A DNA stretch of 64,000 nucleotides. Source: Cellulophaga sp. F20128 (lineage in GTDB: Bacteria; Bacteroidota; Bacteroidia; Flavobacteriales; Flavobacteriaceae). Both the position numbers and the translations under genes were made by a program. Under the pieces are notes generated by a model. The model made no database searches and was not told where the DNA came from. It saw only the letters and a list, made by a program, of their open reading frames with translations. How positions within the stretch are numbered: the first letter of the stretch is position 1; each line of letters begins with the position of its first letter. Below are positions 44,465 to 54,396 of the stretch, piece by piece. The DNA lies in assembly GCF_023015805.1 (NCBI RefSeq), contig NZ_JALKBA010000002.1, positions 248,001-312,000 on the forward strand, given 5' to 3'.

Positions 44465-45256
44465 ATGAAAAAAATGTTGTTGTGTTTCGGTTTTCTATGC
44501 ACCGTTTTAGCTTCTGCACAAAACTTTAACGATTATAAATATATTATAGTCCCAAAAAAATTGAGTAGTTTTAAAGTGATAGATGAGTATAGGACGAGTG
44601 CATTATTAAAATATTTGTTTTCGAAAAAGGGGTATACTGTAGTCTATGATGATGCCTTACCTCAAGATTTAAAATCCAATCGATGTTTGGGGTTGGTAGC
44701 CGATTTAGAAAACGAATCTAATATGTTCACCACCAAAACAAAGATAGTTTTGAAGGATTGTAATTCTGATGAGGTGTTTATCACCAAAGAAGGGAGAAGC
44801 AAAGAAAAAATGTTTCAAAAATCGTATAATGAAGCTATAAGAGATGCTTTTACGTCATTTAATGGTATAAGCTATAGTTATGCAGCCAAGCAAGTAGAAG
44901 AGGTATTAGAAGAGCCTATAGTTGTACGTTTTAAGGACGATGTAAAGCAGGTAGAAGTAAAGAACGGTAGTGCTACTTCTATCGAGGAATCAAATACAGT
45001 GATACCAAATGCTGTAGCTATAAACACGGTGTCAGATGGTGTTTTATACGCTCAAGAGATTGCTAACGGATTTCAATTGGTAGATAGCACCCCAAAGATT
45101 GAATATAAAATATATAAAACTACAGTACAGGGGTACTTTATGGCATCAAATAATGAAAATGAGGGTGTTGTGATAAATAAGGCAGGAAAATGGTTTTTTG
45201 AGTATTACGATAGCAACGCCCAATTAATCTCTAAAGAACTAACTATAAAATTCTAA
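44465..45256 (+). CDS. hypothetical secreted protein
   Basis: A 263-residue protein with a signal peptide ending ASAQ (about residue 19). No known domain; a compact N-terminal part (FNDYKYIIVPKKLSSFKVIDEYRTS...) with two Cys and a beta-rich C-terminus. It follows the DUF5723 gene by 14 bases. Related proteins seem to occur in other flavobacteria. Its stop overlaps the convergent rarA by 4 bases. Confidence 0.7.
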   Translation: MKKMLLCFGFLCTVLASAQNFNDYKYIIVPKKLSSFKVIDEYRTSALLKYLFSKKGYTVVYDDALPQDLKSNRCLGLVADLENESNMFTTKTKIVLKDCNSDEVFITKEGRSKEKMFQKSYNEAIRDAFTSFNGISYSYAAKQVEEVLEEPIVVRFKDDVKQVEVKNGSATSIEESNTVIPNAVAINTVSDGVLYAQEIANGFQLVDSTPKIEYKIYKTTVQGYFMASNNENEGVVINKAGKWFFEYYDSNAQLISKELTIKF

Positions 45257-46530
45257 AGCTCGTATTTGTCTTTCCATCTATTCTTTAAAAATTCTTTGAT
45301 CGTTTTTTCTCTATTGTTATTGCCCGGGATATAAAAAGAGGTGCCAGAAATTTCATCAGGTAAAAATTCAGCAGCTACAAAATTGTTTTCATAATTATGG
45401 GCATATTTGTAATTGTCACCATAGCCTAAATCTTTCATAAGTTTTGTAGGTGCATTTCTAAGGGGTAGAGGCACGGATAAATCTCCTGTTTGTTTAACCA
45501 TTTGTTGGGCTTTGCCTATAGCTTCATAGCTCGCATTGCTTTTTGCTGAGGTGGCCAAGTAAATGGCACATTGGCTCAATAGGATACGGGCTTCAGGATA
45601 GCCAATTGTGGTTACTGCCTGAAATGTGGTATTAGCCATTACTAAGGCGGTCGGATTTGCATTTCCGATATCTTCAGAGGCGGCAATTAACATTCTCCGC
45701 GCAATGAATTTAACGTCCTCACCACCTTCTATCATTCTAGCTAACCAATAAACGGCTCCATTGGGGTCACTACCACGAATAGACTTTATAAATGCAGAAA
45801 CAATATCATAGTGTTGTTCACCAGTTTTGTCATACAAAACGGTATTTTTCTGTACTTTACTTAAAACAAGTTCATTTGTTATGATGATGGTGTCCGAACC
45901 TTCAGAATTTACGAGTAGTTCAAAAATATTAAGAAGTTTTCTGCCATCTCCACCAGATAATTTTAATAAGGCCTCCGTTTCTTTTAGTTCAATGTTTTTA
46001 GTCTGTAAATGCTTGTCTTTTTTGATTGCTCTTTCTAATAGCGCAATTAAATTGTTTTTATCAAAGGGATTTAAAATATAAACCTGACATCTACTTAAAA
46101 GAGCAGGAATAACTTCAAAACTGGGGTTTTCTGTGGTTGCACCAATAAGGGTTACCCATCCTTTTTCAACAGCCCCTAAAAGGGAATCTTGTTGTGACTT
46201 GCTAAATCTATGAATTTCATCAATAAAAAGAATTGGATTTTTGGTTGTGAATAGTCCGCCACTTTGCTTTGCTTTTTCAATAATTTCCCGAATGTCTTTT
46301 ACACCACTGTTAATAGCACTTAATGTATAAAAAGGTCTATCTACTTCATTGGCAATAATAGTAGCAAGTGTTGTTTTTCCTGTACCAGGAGGTCCCCAAA
46401 GTATTAAGGAGGGTAAGATGCCTTTTTTAATTAAGAAGGTTAAGGAACCATTTTCGCCCACCAAGTGGCTCTGGCTAATATAGTCTTCTAAAGATTTTGG
46501 GCGTACTCTTTCTGCTAAAGGTTCGTTCAT
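45253..46530 (-). CDS. rarA: replication-associated recombination protein A
   Basis: A clamp-loader-like AAA+ ATPase of 425 residues (MgsA/RarA) that acts at stalled replication forks. Walker [10 protein letters not shown], Walker [10 protein letters not shown] and sensor GATTENPSF are present, and the C-terminal tetramerisation domain has [21 protein letters not shown]. The start ([20 protein letters not shown]) is standard. Divergent from the rhomboid gene. Confidence 0.95.
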   Translation of the reverse strand: MNEPLAERVRPKSLEDYISQSHLVGENGSLTFLIKKGILPSLILWGPPGTGKTTLATIIANEVDRPFYTLSAINSGVKDIREIIEKAKQSGGLFTTKNPILFIDEIHRFSKSQQDSLLGAVEKGWVTLIGATTENPSFEVIPALLSRCQVYILNPFDKNNLIALLERAIKKDKHLQTKNIELKETEALLKLSGGDGRKLLNIFELLVNSEGSDTIIITNELVLSKVQKNTVLYDKTGEQHYDIVSAFIKSIRGSDPNGAVYWLARMIEGGEDVKFIARRMLIAASEDIGNANPTALVMANTTFQAVTTIGYPEARILLSQCAIYLATSAKSNASYEAIGKAQQMVKQTGDLSVPLPLRNAPTKLMKDLGYGDNYKYAHNYENNFVAAEFLPDEISGTSFYIPGNNNREKTIKEFLKNRWKDKYEL

Positions 46531-46619
46531 AGTGTAAAAGTAAATATAATCTAAATGACAATTTAGCAGATTTGTAATTTTTGGTTAAATCATTGCAAGA
46601 TTGTAGTAAATTAGAGGGT

Positions 46620-47354
46620 ATGATAGACAACAACCATTTTAAGTTTTCAAACGCCGTAATTCTAGTGCCTATGGTAGCTGTATTGACAATTTGGATTGTA
46701 TTCTGGATTGAGATACAATTTAAGGTGAATCTCAATAGTTTTGGATTGTACCCCAGAAGTGTTAGCGGCTTAAAGGGCATACTTTTTAGTCCCTTTATTC
46801 ATGGGTCTGCAGAGCATTTGTATAGTAATACACTACCCTTGGTAGTTTTAAGTGCGGCCTTGGTGTATTTTTATAAGTCTGTATGGTTTAAGGTGTTGTT
46901 TTGGGGAGGGATACTTGCGGGACTCATGACCTGGGTAATTGGTAGACCATCGTATCATATAGGCGCTAGTGGAATTATATATTTGTTGGCTAGTTTTATA
47001 TTTTTTAAAGGAGTTTTCACCAAATATTATCGATTAATAGCATTGTCCTTATTTGTAGTTTTTGTCTATGGAAGTATGTTGTGGTATATTTTCCCCATTA
47101 AGGAGGGGATCTCATGGGAAGGACATTTGGGCGGATTTCTAACGGGACTTCTATTTGCTATTTTTATAAAGGCCGAAATTCCTGGACCTAAAAAATACGC
47201 ATGGGAGTTAGATGATTATGATGAAAAAGCAGATGAATTTTTACGCCATTTTGATGAAGATGGTAATTTTATTGATTCAGACCCAGCGAATATTGAACTT
47301 GATGAGGATATTAAAATTACCTATCACTATAAAAAGGAGGAAAAGGAACAATAA
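46620..47354 (+). CDS. rhomboid family intramembrane serine protease
   Basis: A 244-residue inner-membrane protein with about six helices. The catalytic Ser is in HIGASGIIY and the His in WEGHLGGFLTG; the HGSAEHLYSNTLP segment is the usual HxxxxHxxxN stretch. The C-terminal 60 residues are a polar, acidic tail (EKADEFLRHFDEDGNF). I use the ATG giving MIDNNHFKF; an upstream TTG adds 13 unrelated residues. Substrates unknown. The stop is 1 base from the convergent rlmB. Confidence 0.9.
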   Translation: MIDNNHFKFSNAVILVPMVAVLTIWIVFWIEIQFKVNLNSFGLYPRSVSGLKGILFSPFIHGSAEHLYSNTLPLVVLSAALVYFYKSVWFKVLFWGGILAGLMTWVIGRPSYHIGASGIIYLLASFIFFKGVFTKYYRLIALSLFVVFVYGSMLWYIFPIKEGISWEGHLGGFLTGLLFAIFIKAEIPGPKKYAWELDDYDEKADEFLRHFDEDGNFIDSDPANIELDEDIKITYHYKKEEKEQ

Positions 47355-47355
47355 G

Positions 47356-48093
47356 CTACAATTGCCTTTGTCTTACTACTTCATATAAAAATACACCACA
47401 AGCAACAGAAACGTTTAGCGATTCTATTTCGCCTAGTAGGGGTAATTTGGCTGTGTAATCTGCAGCCTTTACTATGGAGGGTGAAATACCAACATCTTCA
47501 GAGCCCATTACAATGGCACAACCTTCTGTAAAGGTAACATCGTAGACTGTTTTGTTGGTTTTCTCTGTAGCAGCTATTATTTTTATTCCTGATGCCTGTA
47601 GATAATGTACGGCATCTTTTATGTGATTTACTTTGGCTATAGGCACTTTAAATGCGGCTCCGGCAGAAGTTTTAATAGTGTCCGCTGTAACAGGTGCAGC
47701 TCCTTTTTTCTGGATAATAATACCGTCTACACCAGTACACTCCGCTGTTCTAATTATGGCGCCAAAGTTGCGCACATCAGACAATTGATCTAGTAATAGA
47801 AATAAGGGAGCTTCTTTGTTGGCGATTACCTTTTCTACCAATTCCTCAAAGTTATGAAAATTAATGGGTGAAATACTGGCAACAACCCCTTGGTGGTTGT
47901 TTCTGGTTAACCGATTTAATTTTTCTACCGGTACATAAGAAATACTAATCCCTTTTTTTCTGGCTAAATTTTCCAATTCCTTAAAAAGGTCTCCCTTTAA
48001 GCCTTTTTGAACAAAAACCTTATCTAGGGGCTCATTGGTGTTAATGGCTTCTATAATTGCTCTTATACCGTAAACTTGAGTCGTTTTTTCCAT
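47356..48093 (-). CDS. rlmB: 23S rRNA (guanosine-2'-O)-methyltransferase RlmB
   Basis: A SPOUT-class RNA methyltransferase of 245 residues that modifies 23S rRNA (Gm2251 in E. coli). N-terminal substrate-binding domain (GIRAIIEAI; HQGVVA), then SpoU motifs: LLDQLSDVRNFGAIIRTAEC, MGSEDVGIS and SLNVSVACGVFLYE. A TAnnTTTG box ends 4 bases before the start, which may give a leaderless mRNA. Confidence 0.93.
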   Translation of the reverse strand: MEKTTQVYGIRAIIEAINTNEPLDKVFVQKGLKGDLFKELENLARKKGISISYVPVEKLNRLTRNNHQGVVASISPINFHNFEELVEKVIANKEAPLFLLLDQLSDVRNFGAIIRTAECTGVDGIIIQKKGAAPVTADTIKTSAGAAFKVPIAKVNHIKDAVHYLQASGIKIIAATEKTNKTVYDVTFTEGCAIVMGSEDVGISPSIVKAADYTAKLPLLGEIESLNVSVACGVFLYEVVRQRQL

Positions 48094-48097
48094 GAGA

Positions 48098-48105
48098 CAA
48101 AGGTA
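48098..48105 (-). promoter_or_regulatory. -7 box 4 bases before the rlmB start
   Basis: The minus strand reads TACCTTTG (TAnnTTTG), with four bases between its final G and the ATG. Same layout as at the UbiA-like gene. No -33 TTTG at standard spacing. Confidence 0.35.
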
Positions 48106-48152
48106 GCGGAAAGCTTTAAATATTTGGTTTACAAAACTTAATTAATTTGCAT

Positions 48153-48178
48153 AAAAAAAGGCCACCTTTTGGTGGCCT
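48153..48178 (-). terminator. terminator of the SusCD operon
   Basis: On the minus strand AGGCCACC, loop AAAA, GGTGGCCT form a perfect 8-bp GC-rich stem followed by seven Ts. It lies 25 bases after the stop of the lipoprotein gene. Confidence 0.9.
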
Positions 48179-48202
48179 CTATTTTTAATATGTATCTAAT
48201 TA

Positions 48203-48979
48203 TTAATTAGGTACAAGAATCATTACTCTGTTTTCAAAGTATCCGTCTGCAGTGTAGGTAATGGTCATTACTCCAGTTGCTTCATCAACAACAGCGGATC
48301 CACTAACAGGTATTCCGAAGTTATCGTTTAAATACCCACCAGTAACAGTAATAGCACCACATACATCAGAAATGTAGAAGGGGTAGGTACCTCCGAAAGC
48401 ATTATCTCTTTCTATTGCATAAGTACCAGAACCTGTTACGGTAATAGATGCATCTTTTTGCGTACCATTACTATAGGTGTAATTCCCTTGCAATGCAGAA
48501 GGGCAAATAGCCTGTAGAACAATTTCCGTCTCATTCTTGTCAGAAACTGTTTGAGAAGACGTTAGAATCTCTAAAACTAATTTTTTAGGGTCATTGGAAT
48601 CCAAATTCTCCGAATTAACTTTTATAGAGGCAGTAGCTGTTTTTTCTCCAGCAGGGATGGTAAATGAAGTTTCTGATAAACTAAATTCAACTCCTTCAGT
48701 TGCTTCGCTAGAAGCAGCAACACCAATAGTGATTGTTACATCTTCAGATAATGGTAAACCATCTTTTCCTTGGTACTCTATCGGAATTATATAATCGTAT
48801 ACTACATTGTTTTCATCTTGTAAAAAGTTACTTGAAATACTTTTTGTTGAAAATTGTACAATTATTGGTCCTTTTCCAAAATCGGTTATATCCTCTTCTA
48901 GGATTGCATCACAAGAAACCATTAAGAATACACTTAAGATGGCTGTGATATAGCTTAATTTAAATATGTTTTTTTTCAT
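48203..48979 (-). CDS. SusCD-associated beta-sandwich lipoprotein
   Basis: A 258-residue lipoprotein with signal MKKNIFKLSYITAILSVFLMVSC (Cys23). Residues about 30-145 resemble a Calx-beta or DUF1735-like sandwich (EGVEFSLSETSFTIPAGEKTATASIKV), and the C-terminal 100 residues are another beta-rich domain with two Cys. I start at MKKNIF; an upstream ATG would overlap susD and add seven polar residues. As third gene after susC and susD it may bind the same ligand at the cell surface, like SusE/SusF. Specificity unknown. Confidence 0.75.
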   Translation of the reverse strand: MKKNIFKLSYITAILSVFLMVSCDAILEEDITDFGKGPIIVQFSTKSISSNFLQDENNVVYDYIIPIEYQGKDGLPLSEDVTITIGVAASSEATEGVEFSLSETSFTIPAGEKTATASIKVNSENLDSNDPKKLVLEILTSSQTVSDKNETEIVLQAICPSALQGNYTYSNGTQKDASITVTGSGTYAIERDNAFGGTYPFYISDVCGAITVTGGYLNDNFGIPVSGSAVVDEATGVMTITYTADGYFENRVMILVPN

Positions 48980-48990
48980 TTTTTTATATT

Positions 48991-50493
48991 TTATTTCCAA
49001 AATGGATTTTTAGTAAAGGCATCTGTAGCCGTTTGTGTAGGAACATTATTTGCATTCCTTGCCAATTCTGAAGCAGGGTATAATAACCTTACAGGTCTAA
49101 CACCATCAGACTCAGCAGGAATTGGGAGTCCAGAAGGAAATCCAGTTCTAGTAAGTTCTATCCAAGACTCCAATGAAGAAGTACCGTTTAAGGCAATCCA
49201 CTTCTGTGTAATAATAGCACGAACTTTGTCAGCAGATGAACCCCAGCTAATATTTGTTAAAGGTTGAGCGTAATATGTTTGCGCTTCCACAATAGGATCT
49301 GTAACTCCTAAATAAACAAAAGATTGTTCAATTGCTTCTTCGTAAAGCGCCTGGGCGGCAGCATCTGCACCTGGAAGATATGTTCTAACCGTTGCTTCTG
49401 CTTGTAAAAATAGAGCTTCAGATAAAAGCATGATTACTTGATCTTGAGAAGAATCTGTTAATAGACCTGGGCCTACCTTAGATAAATCATCTGCAGTAAA
49501 TCCTGTTCCAGGAAGTATAGTAGATTGTTCTGCACCTATGTAACCGCCATTTTCAGCTTCAGCATAAATTCTTTCCAATCTAGGATCACTTGTATTAATT
49601 AGATAATCAATGGTATAATCAGTTCCAACTGTATAATCACCACGATCAGTCTCGTTTCCTGTGGAAGCATTTCTAAATGAACCATAAAATGGACTTTGCT
49701 TGCCACTATCATCGATATAACCAGGATTAGCAACTACGTCAGAAGTAATGTATCCCGCGCCATTCGCATTTATCAATGCAATTTGTTCGTTAATGTACGA
49801 ATCTTGACCCGTATTACTTAAACGAACTAACATACGTAGTTTTACAGTATTGGCAAAAGCAGCCCAGCCATCCATATCACCGCCAAAGATGATGTCTTGG
49901 TCTCCAGGATTTTCTGCATTCCCAGGCAGGTTTAATGCTAAGGTTGCAGCTTCTGTTAATACATCGATATTAGCCTTGTAAACAAATTCAGCATCGTCAT
50001 AAACTGGAGTGGTATTCGCTCCTCTTAAGTTTGCTTCTGTATAAGGTACATCACCGTATAAATCTACTAAATACTGATATTGAAAACCTTTTATGGTCAT
50101 AGCCATAACGTTATAAGCGCTATAGTCAACAGCTCCTGTTGGATCTTCATAGTTTTGAATATATGTTAAATCTTTAAAGATTGAAGCATATGGAGTTTCA
50201 AAAAGAGTAGTCCCAAAATTCGTCGTTAAATTGTATCTAATTAAGTCTTGATTGGCAGACCAGTTTGATGGTGTTGTCCAATTGTAAACAAAATATTGTC
50301 CAATATTGATACTGCTTATCGCATTTAACGAAGCAAAGGATTGCTGCGCTACAGGCAACGCCAAACTCGGAGAGGAAATTGACGGGCTGTTTGGGTTATC
50401 ATTTACATCTAAAAAATCATTACAACTTACCGTCATCATCCCGAAAGATAATAACAAAACGCATGATTTTATTATATTTTTTGTTTTCATCAT
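48991..50493 (-). CDS. SusD/RagB family outer-membrane lipoprotein
   Basis: A 500-residue surface lipoprotein that forms the lid of a SusC transporter. Signal ends at Cys24 (TVSC), followed by NDFLDVNDNPNSP. Family landmarks of the SusD-like_2 group: YGDVPYTEA, MLLSEALFLQAEA, and WIALNGTSSLESWIELTRTGFP near the end. It follows susC by 7 bases. The SusD-like_2 group includes both glycan- and peptide-type systems, so the ligand cannot be told. Confidence 0.93.
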   Translation of the reverse strand: MMKTKNIIKSCVLLLSFGMMTVSCNDFLDVNDNPNSPSISSPSLALPVAQQSFASLNAISSINIGQYFVYNWTTPSNWSANQDLIRYNLTTNFGTTLFETPYASIFKDLTYIQNYEDPTGAVDYSAYNVMAMTIKGFQYQYLVDLYGDVPYTEANLRGANTTPVYDDAEFVYKANIDVLTEAATLALNLPGNAENPGDQDIIFGGDMDGWAAFANTVKLRMLVRLSNTGQDSYINEQIALINANGAGYITSDVVANPGYIDDSGKQSPFYGSFRNASTGNETDRGDYTVGTDYTIDYLINTSDPRLERIYAEAENGGYIGAEQSTILPGTGFTADDLSKVGPGLLTDSSQDQVIMLLSEALFLQAEATVRTYLPGADAAAQALYEEAIEQSFVYLGVTDPIVEAQTYYAQPLTNISWGSSADKVRAIITQKWIALNGTSSLESWIELTRTGFPSGLPIPAESDGVRPVRLLYPASELARNANNVPTQTATDAFTKNPFWK

Positions 50494-50500
50494 TTTTTTT

Positions 50501-53500
50501 TTAGAATGTTACACTTAAGTTTACACCATATAATCTAGTAGGAGGTGTTTGTGATTGAGTTCCTACACCAACTGCATTACCAGTTGTAAAGTTGAATTCA
50601 GGATCTGTATATACATTATCTTTTGGTCTAAAGGTGAATAAATTTCTACCAAAAACACCTAAACTCATTTGGTGTATGCCCATTTGATCTAATACATCGC
50701 TATCAAAATTATAAGCCAATGCAAGTTCTCTAATTTTTAAAGTAGTTGCATCTGTTATATAGTTTTCTCTAACATCACCATAAGAATCCCAAAAAGCATT
50801 ACCACCACCAGAAGTTAATCTGTTTGTGTTTGCTGTATAGCCACCTGATCCATTAGAATAGGATGAATTTGGAAAAACAAATGGTTGTCTTCCAGCTGTA
50901 ACACTGTGTTGAGTTAAACCTGTGAATTCTAATGCATTTACAATATCGTTAAAGAATACATGACCTGTTCTGTAATCAGCAACTGCATAGATACTAAAAT
51001 TTTTGAATAATGTAAACGTAGTGTTTAAACCTACAACATAATCTGGAGCTGTTTTACCTTGTATGGTTAACTCACTAGATTGTATTGGGTCTCCATCGCC
51101 ATCTACAATTACTCTACCTAAATCATCTCTTTCATAAGCAGATGTTCTTATTAATGGAAAAGGTTCTCCTAGTTTAGCAACAACTTGTGCGTCACTAAAA
51201 CCACCAATGTTTAATTCCTCAACACCATCAGCTAAAGATATAACTTTAGACTCGTAACCAGTGTAGTTTACACCTAAGTCCCACTTAAAGTTTTCAGCTC
51301 TAATTATGGTACCTTTTAAATCAATTTCTAAACCTGTGTTTTCTACTTCACCAATGTTTATTAAACTACTAGAAGCACCTGAAGCTAGAGAAACGTTTAC
51401 AGGGATTATTTGGTCTGTAGAATTTGTTTGGTAAAGAGTAACACTACCGTTTAAACGACTTCTAAATAAACCAAATTCTAAACTACCTTCGTAAGAAGTT
51501 GTAAATTCTGGGTTTAGTTCAGGATCGGCATCTCTACCAGATTGACTTAAACCAGCTATTGGGCCATATGGAAAGTTTCCTGGAGCTGAAAAGGATTGGT
51601 TAATTGCATAAACTCCTGGATCACTACCTGTTTGTGTAGCATTAAAACTAGCTTTTAAATAGCTTAATCCTTTGCTGCTTGTTATTGCAGGGAAGGCATC
51701 AGAAGCTACAAATGAAACACCAGCACCTGGATAAAAGAAAGATCTATTGTCTGAAGGCAATGTAGAAGACCAGTCGTTTCTAGCTGTTGCATTTAAAAAG
51801 ATATAATCTTTAAATCCTACTGTTAAATCAGCATAAACACCTATTTTTCTATAATTACTAGATCCTTCACCACCACCTAATTCTCCTGTTCTTGTAGAAA
51901 CATTATAGAAATCTGGAATAATTAAATTGCTACCACTTACATTGACAGATTTAGAACTTTCAATTCTTACGTTATGACCTAAAGTAAGGTTCAACGCAAA
52001 ATTTTCATTAATGTCTTTGTCGAAATTCACTAAGATATCATTGTTGAATCTCGTTGAATTTGAAATTTGATCTAAAGTGCTAGCACCATAAGGATCCATT
52101 TCTGAATAGGTATTTGCTAAATGAAATGCATAAGTAAATGCACCGAATTCTCTTTTGAAATTGCTGAAACCAGCAGTATAACCAGATCGTACCGTTGCCT
52201 TAATCCAATCATTTATATGATAAGTAACATCGGTTAAAACATTGAATTCTGTGTATTCACTATTTTCTCTCTGAGTATCAATGATAAAGTAAGGATTCTC
52301 GTAAAAACGGTAATACGAAACTTCATTTCTTGTAAACTCTCCAGTTCTCCAGTTTTTCATTTCTGCTAAAGGAATGTGTAATGGCGTATTTAAAACGTTC
52401 CAGTATACTGGTCTGCCTTGACGGCCACCGCTTCCAACATTGTCAGAAAAAGATCTAAAGAAAGAAACGTTTCCGCCAACTTCTAATTTATTAAATTTCT
52501 TACCAGCTTTTAAACGCATGTTGGTTCTGTTGTAACGATCTTTTGGTACAGTTCCCTCAACATTGGTTTGGTCTAAAGATAAAAGGAAATCACCATCTTT
52601 ATCACCACCACTTAAGGTCACACCGTGACGCATTGTGCTACCCGTGTTAAAGAAATTTTTGTGATTGTTCTTTATAGGAGTAAAAGGTACTAACCAAACA
52701 CTACCATCATCTAAAGTTTCACTAGCTTCTACTAGTCTTCCATCATATCTTGGACCCCAGTTAACATTTTCTAGTGGGTACAAAGTCCCATCAGGAAAAC
52801 CACCAGCACCAAATTGATCTTGAAGTTCAGGTAAATAAGCAACTCTTTCTAATTGGTATGATGAATCATAAGTAACTTTTAATTTACCATCACCACTTTT
52901 GGTTGTAATTACAATTACACCATTCGTTGCATCAGATCCGTATAATGCAGAAGCGTTTGCTCCTTTTAATACACTGATGTCTTCAATATCGTTAGGGTTA
53001 ATTCTGTCTAACACACCTCTACTTGAAGGGAAACCATCTACCACTATAAGTGCTTCGTTGTTTCCTAATAGTGATCTGTTACCACGTAATACAACTCTAG
53101 TAGAAGGATTAACACTGTTATTGGTTGTGTTAATCTGTAAACCAGAAACTTTACCAACCATTGCAGTAGCAACATTTGGTGATTCTGTTTTGGTTACGTC
53201 ATCTCCTTTAACTGATTGTACGGAATACGATAATTCTTTAGGCTTTCTTTCGATACCCAAAGCGGTAACAACAACTTCTTCTAACGCTTGAGCATCTTCT
53301 TGCATCTGTAAGTCAATTACGTTAGAAGCTCCGATAGTACGTGTTGTTTGTTTTTGTCCCACATACGTGAATACTAAAACTTGTCCAACACTTCCGGAAA
53401 TAGAATACTCACCTTCAAATCCGGTTTGTGTTCCATTTTGTGTTCCTTTTACTAAAATGTTTACTCCAGGTAGCGGTAAGCCATCTTGATCGGTGACTTT

Positions 53501-53587
53501 ACCTGAAACCGTTTTTTGCTGTGCAAAAGTTAAGTGCACAATAAACGCTAAAACAAGCGTTAAGATTCCTCTTTGTTTTGTTCTCAT
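50501..53587 (-). CDS. SusC/RagA family TonB-linked outer-membrane transporter
   Basis: A 1028-residue TonB-dependent importer. Signal peptide to about residue 22 (TFAQ), then a carboxypeptidase-regulatory-like domain (26-95, VSGKVTDQDGLPLPGVNILV), TonB-box region LEEVVVTALG (102-111), a plug domain (115-240, with VVLRGNRS and IVVDGFPSS) and a 22-stranded barrel ending in an aromatic (SVTF). First gene of the susC-susD-lipoprotein operon. No glycoside hydrolase, protease or regulator lies nearby. Confidence 0.95.
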   Translation of the reverse strand: MRTKQRGILTLVLAFIVHLTFAQQKTVSGKVTDQDGLPLPGVNILVKGTQNGTQTGFEGEYSISGSVGQVLVFTYVGQKQTTRTIGASNVIDLQMQEDAQALEEVVVTALGIERKPKELSYSVQSVKGDDVTKTESPNVATAMVGKVSGLQINTTNNSVNPSTRVVLRGNRSLLGNNEALIVVDGFPSSRGVLDRINPNDIEDISVLKGANASALYGSDATNGVIVITTKSGDGKLKVTYDSSYQLERVAYLPELQDQFGAGGFPDGTLYPLENVNWGPRYDGRLVEASETLDDGSVWLVPFTPIKNNHKNFFNTGSTMRHGVTLSGGDKDGDFLLSLDQTNVEGTVPKDRYNRTNMRLKAGKKFNKLEVGGNVSFFRSFSDNVGSGGRQGRPVYWNVLNTPLHIPLAEMKNWRTGEFTRNEVSYYRFYENPYFIIDTQRENSEYTEFNVLTDVTYHINDWIKATVRSGYTAGFSNFKREFGAFTYAFHLANTYSEMDPYGASTLDQISNSTRFNNDILVNFDKDINENFALNLTLGHNVRIESSKSVNVSGSNLIIPDFYNVSTRTGELGGGEGSSNYRKIGVYADLTVGFKDYIFLNATARNDWSSTLPSDNRSFFYPGAGVSFVASDAFPAITSSKGLSYLKASFNATQTGSDPGVYAINQSFSAPGNFPYGPIAGLSQSGRDADPELNPEFTTSYEGSLEFGLFRSRLNGSVTLYQTNSTDQIIPVNVSLASGASSSLINIGEVENTGLEIDLKGTIIRAENFKWDLGVNYTGYESKVISLADGVEELNIGGFSDAQVVAKLGEPFPLIRTSAYERDDLGRVIVDGDGDPIQSSELTIQGKTAPDYVVGLNTTFTLFKNFSIYAVADYRTGHVFFNDIVNALEFTGLTQHSVTAGRQPFVFPNSSYSNGSGGYTANTNRLTSGGGNAFWDSYGDVRENYITDATTLKIRELALAYNFDSDVLDQMGIHQMSLGVFGRNLFTFRPKDNVYTDPEFNFTTGNAVGVGTQSQTPPTRLYGVNLSVTF

Positions 53588-53999
53588 TGTTAAAATTATT
53601 TGAATTAGTCAACGCCAAAATTCCTAAATTAAAGTTAATAATCAAATTAATATTTGCTTTATTTTGGTTTAATTCTTTCAATCCCCTTAAAACACTGGTG
53701 TCTCTCTTTTTAAATTAATGTTAAATCACCGTTAAATTTTGCATGCAAATCATTGTTTTGTTGTATTAATCGCTATAAGTTAGGTTAATGTTTTAAAATT
53801 AGGCCCAATTTTATAGGTTGTTTAGACTTAATTTCTTACAGTTTTTAACATTCTAGAGGCTACCTTAATATAGGGGGATTTGGGCTGTCTTGGAAAAAAA
53901 AAGAATATTTTTTCCTTTGAAGTTTGAATTATACTGAAATATTACTACATTTGCGCCCCTTAAAAGAAGGGAAAAAATTTAGATACATATAAATATAGT
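53588..53999. other. divergent control region susC / rpsL
   Basis: About 412 bases. The rpsL promoter is at 53923-53953. The susC side has no exact TAnnTTTG; near-matches occur on the minus strand around 53640-53660. A 12-bp palindrome TTTGCATGCAAA is at 53738-53749, and two GTTAAAT repeats lie beside it (53720-53737). No ORF or tRNA. Confidence 0.4.
53923..53953 (+). promoter_or_regulatory. rpsL promoter (Bacteroidota type)
   Basis: TTTG (53923-53926), a 19-base spacer and TACATTTG (53946-53953) match the Bacteroidota -33/-7 consensus with standard spacing. The -7 box ends 46 bases before the rpsL ATG. It should drive the whole rpsL-rpsG-fusA-rpsJ group. Confidence 0.8.
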
Positions 54000-54374
54000 A
54001 TGCCAACAATTTCACAATTAGTACGAAAAGGAAGGGTCTCAATTACTAAGAAGAGTAAATCGGCTGCTTTGGATTCGTGTCCTCAAAGAAGAGGGGTTTG
54101 TACACGTGTTTACACAACTACTCCAAAGAAACCAAACTCTGCAATGCGTAAAGTTGCAAGGGTAAGGTTGACAAATGGAAAAGAAGTGAATGCTTACATC
54201 CCAGGAGAGGGTCACAATTTACAAGAGCACTCGATAGTATTAGTAAGGGGCGGAAGGGTAAAAGATTTGCCAGGAGTTAGATATCATATCGTTAGGGGAG
54301 CCTTAGACACCGCAGGTGTTGCAGGAAGAACACAACGTAGGTCTAAATATGGTGCAAAACGCCCTAAGAAGTAA
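54000..54374 (+). CDS. rpsL: 30S ribosomal protein S12
   Basis: Decoding-centre protein of 124 residues. [14 protein letters not shown] (40-53) and [13 protein letters not shown] (84-96) are the conserved loops; the lysines at 43/44 and 88, where substitutions give streptomycin resistance, are wild type. First gene of the str part of the cluster, after a 40-base leader without Shine-Dalgarno sequence. Confidence 0.98.
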   Translation: MPTISQLVRKGRVSITKKSKSAALDSCPQRRGVCTRVYTTTPKKPNSAMRKVARVRLTNGKEVNAYIPGEGHNLQEHSIVLVRGGRVKDLPGVRYHIVRGALDTAGVAGRTQRRSKYGAKRPKK

Positions 54375-54396
54375 TAAAAACTTTTAAAGAGAAGAA

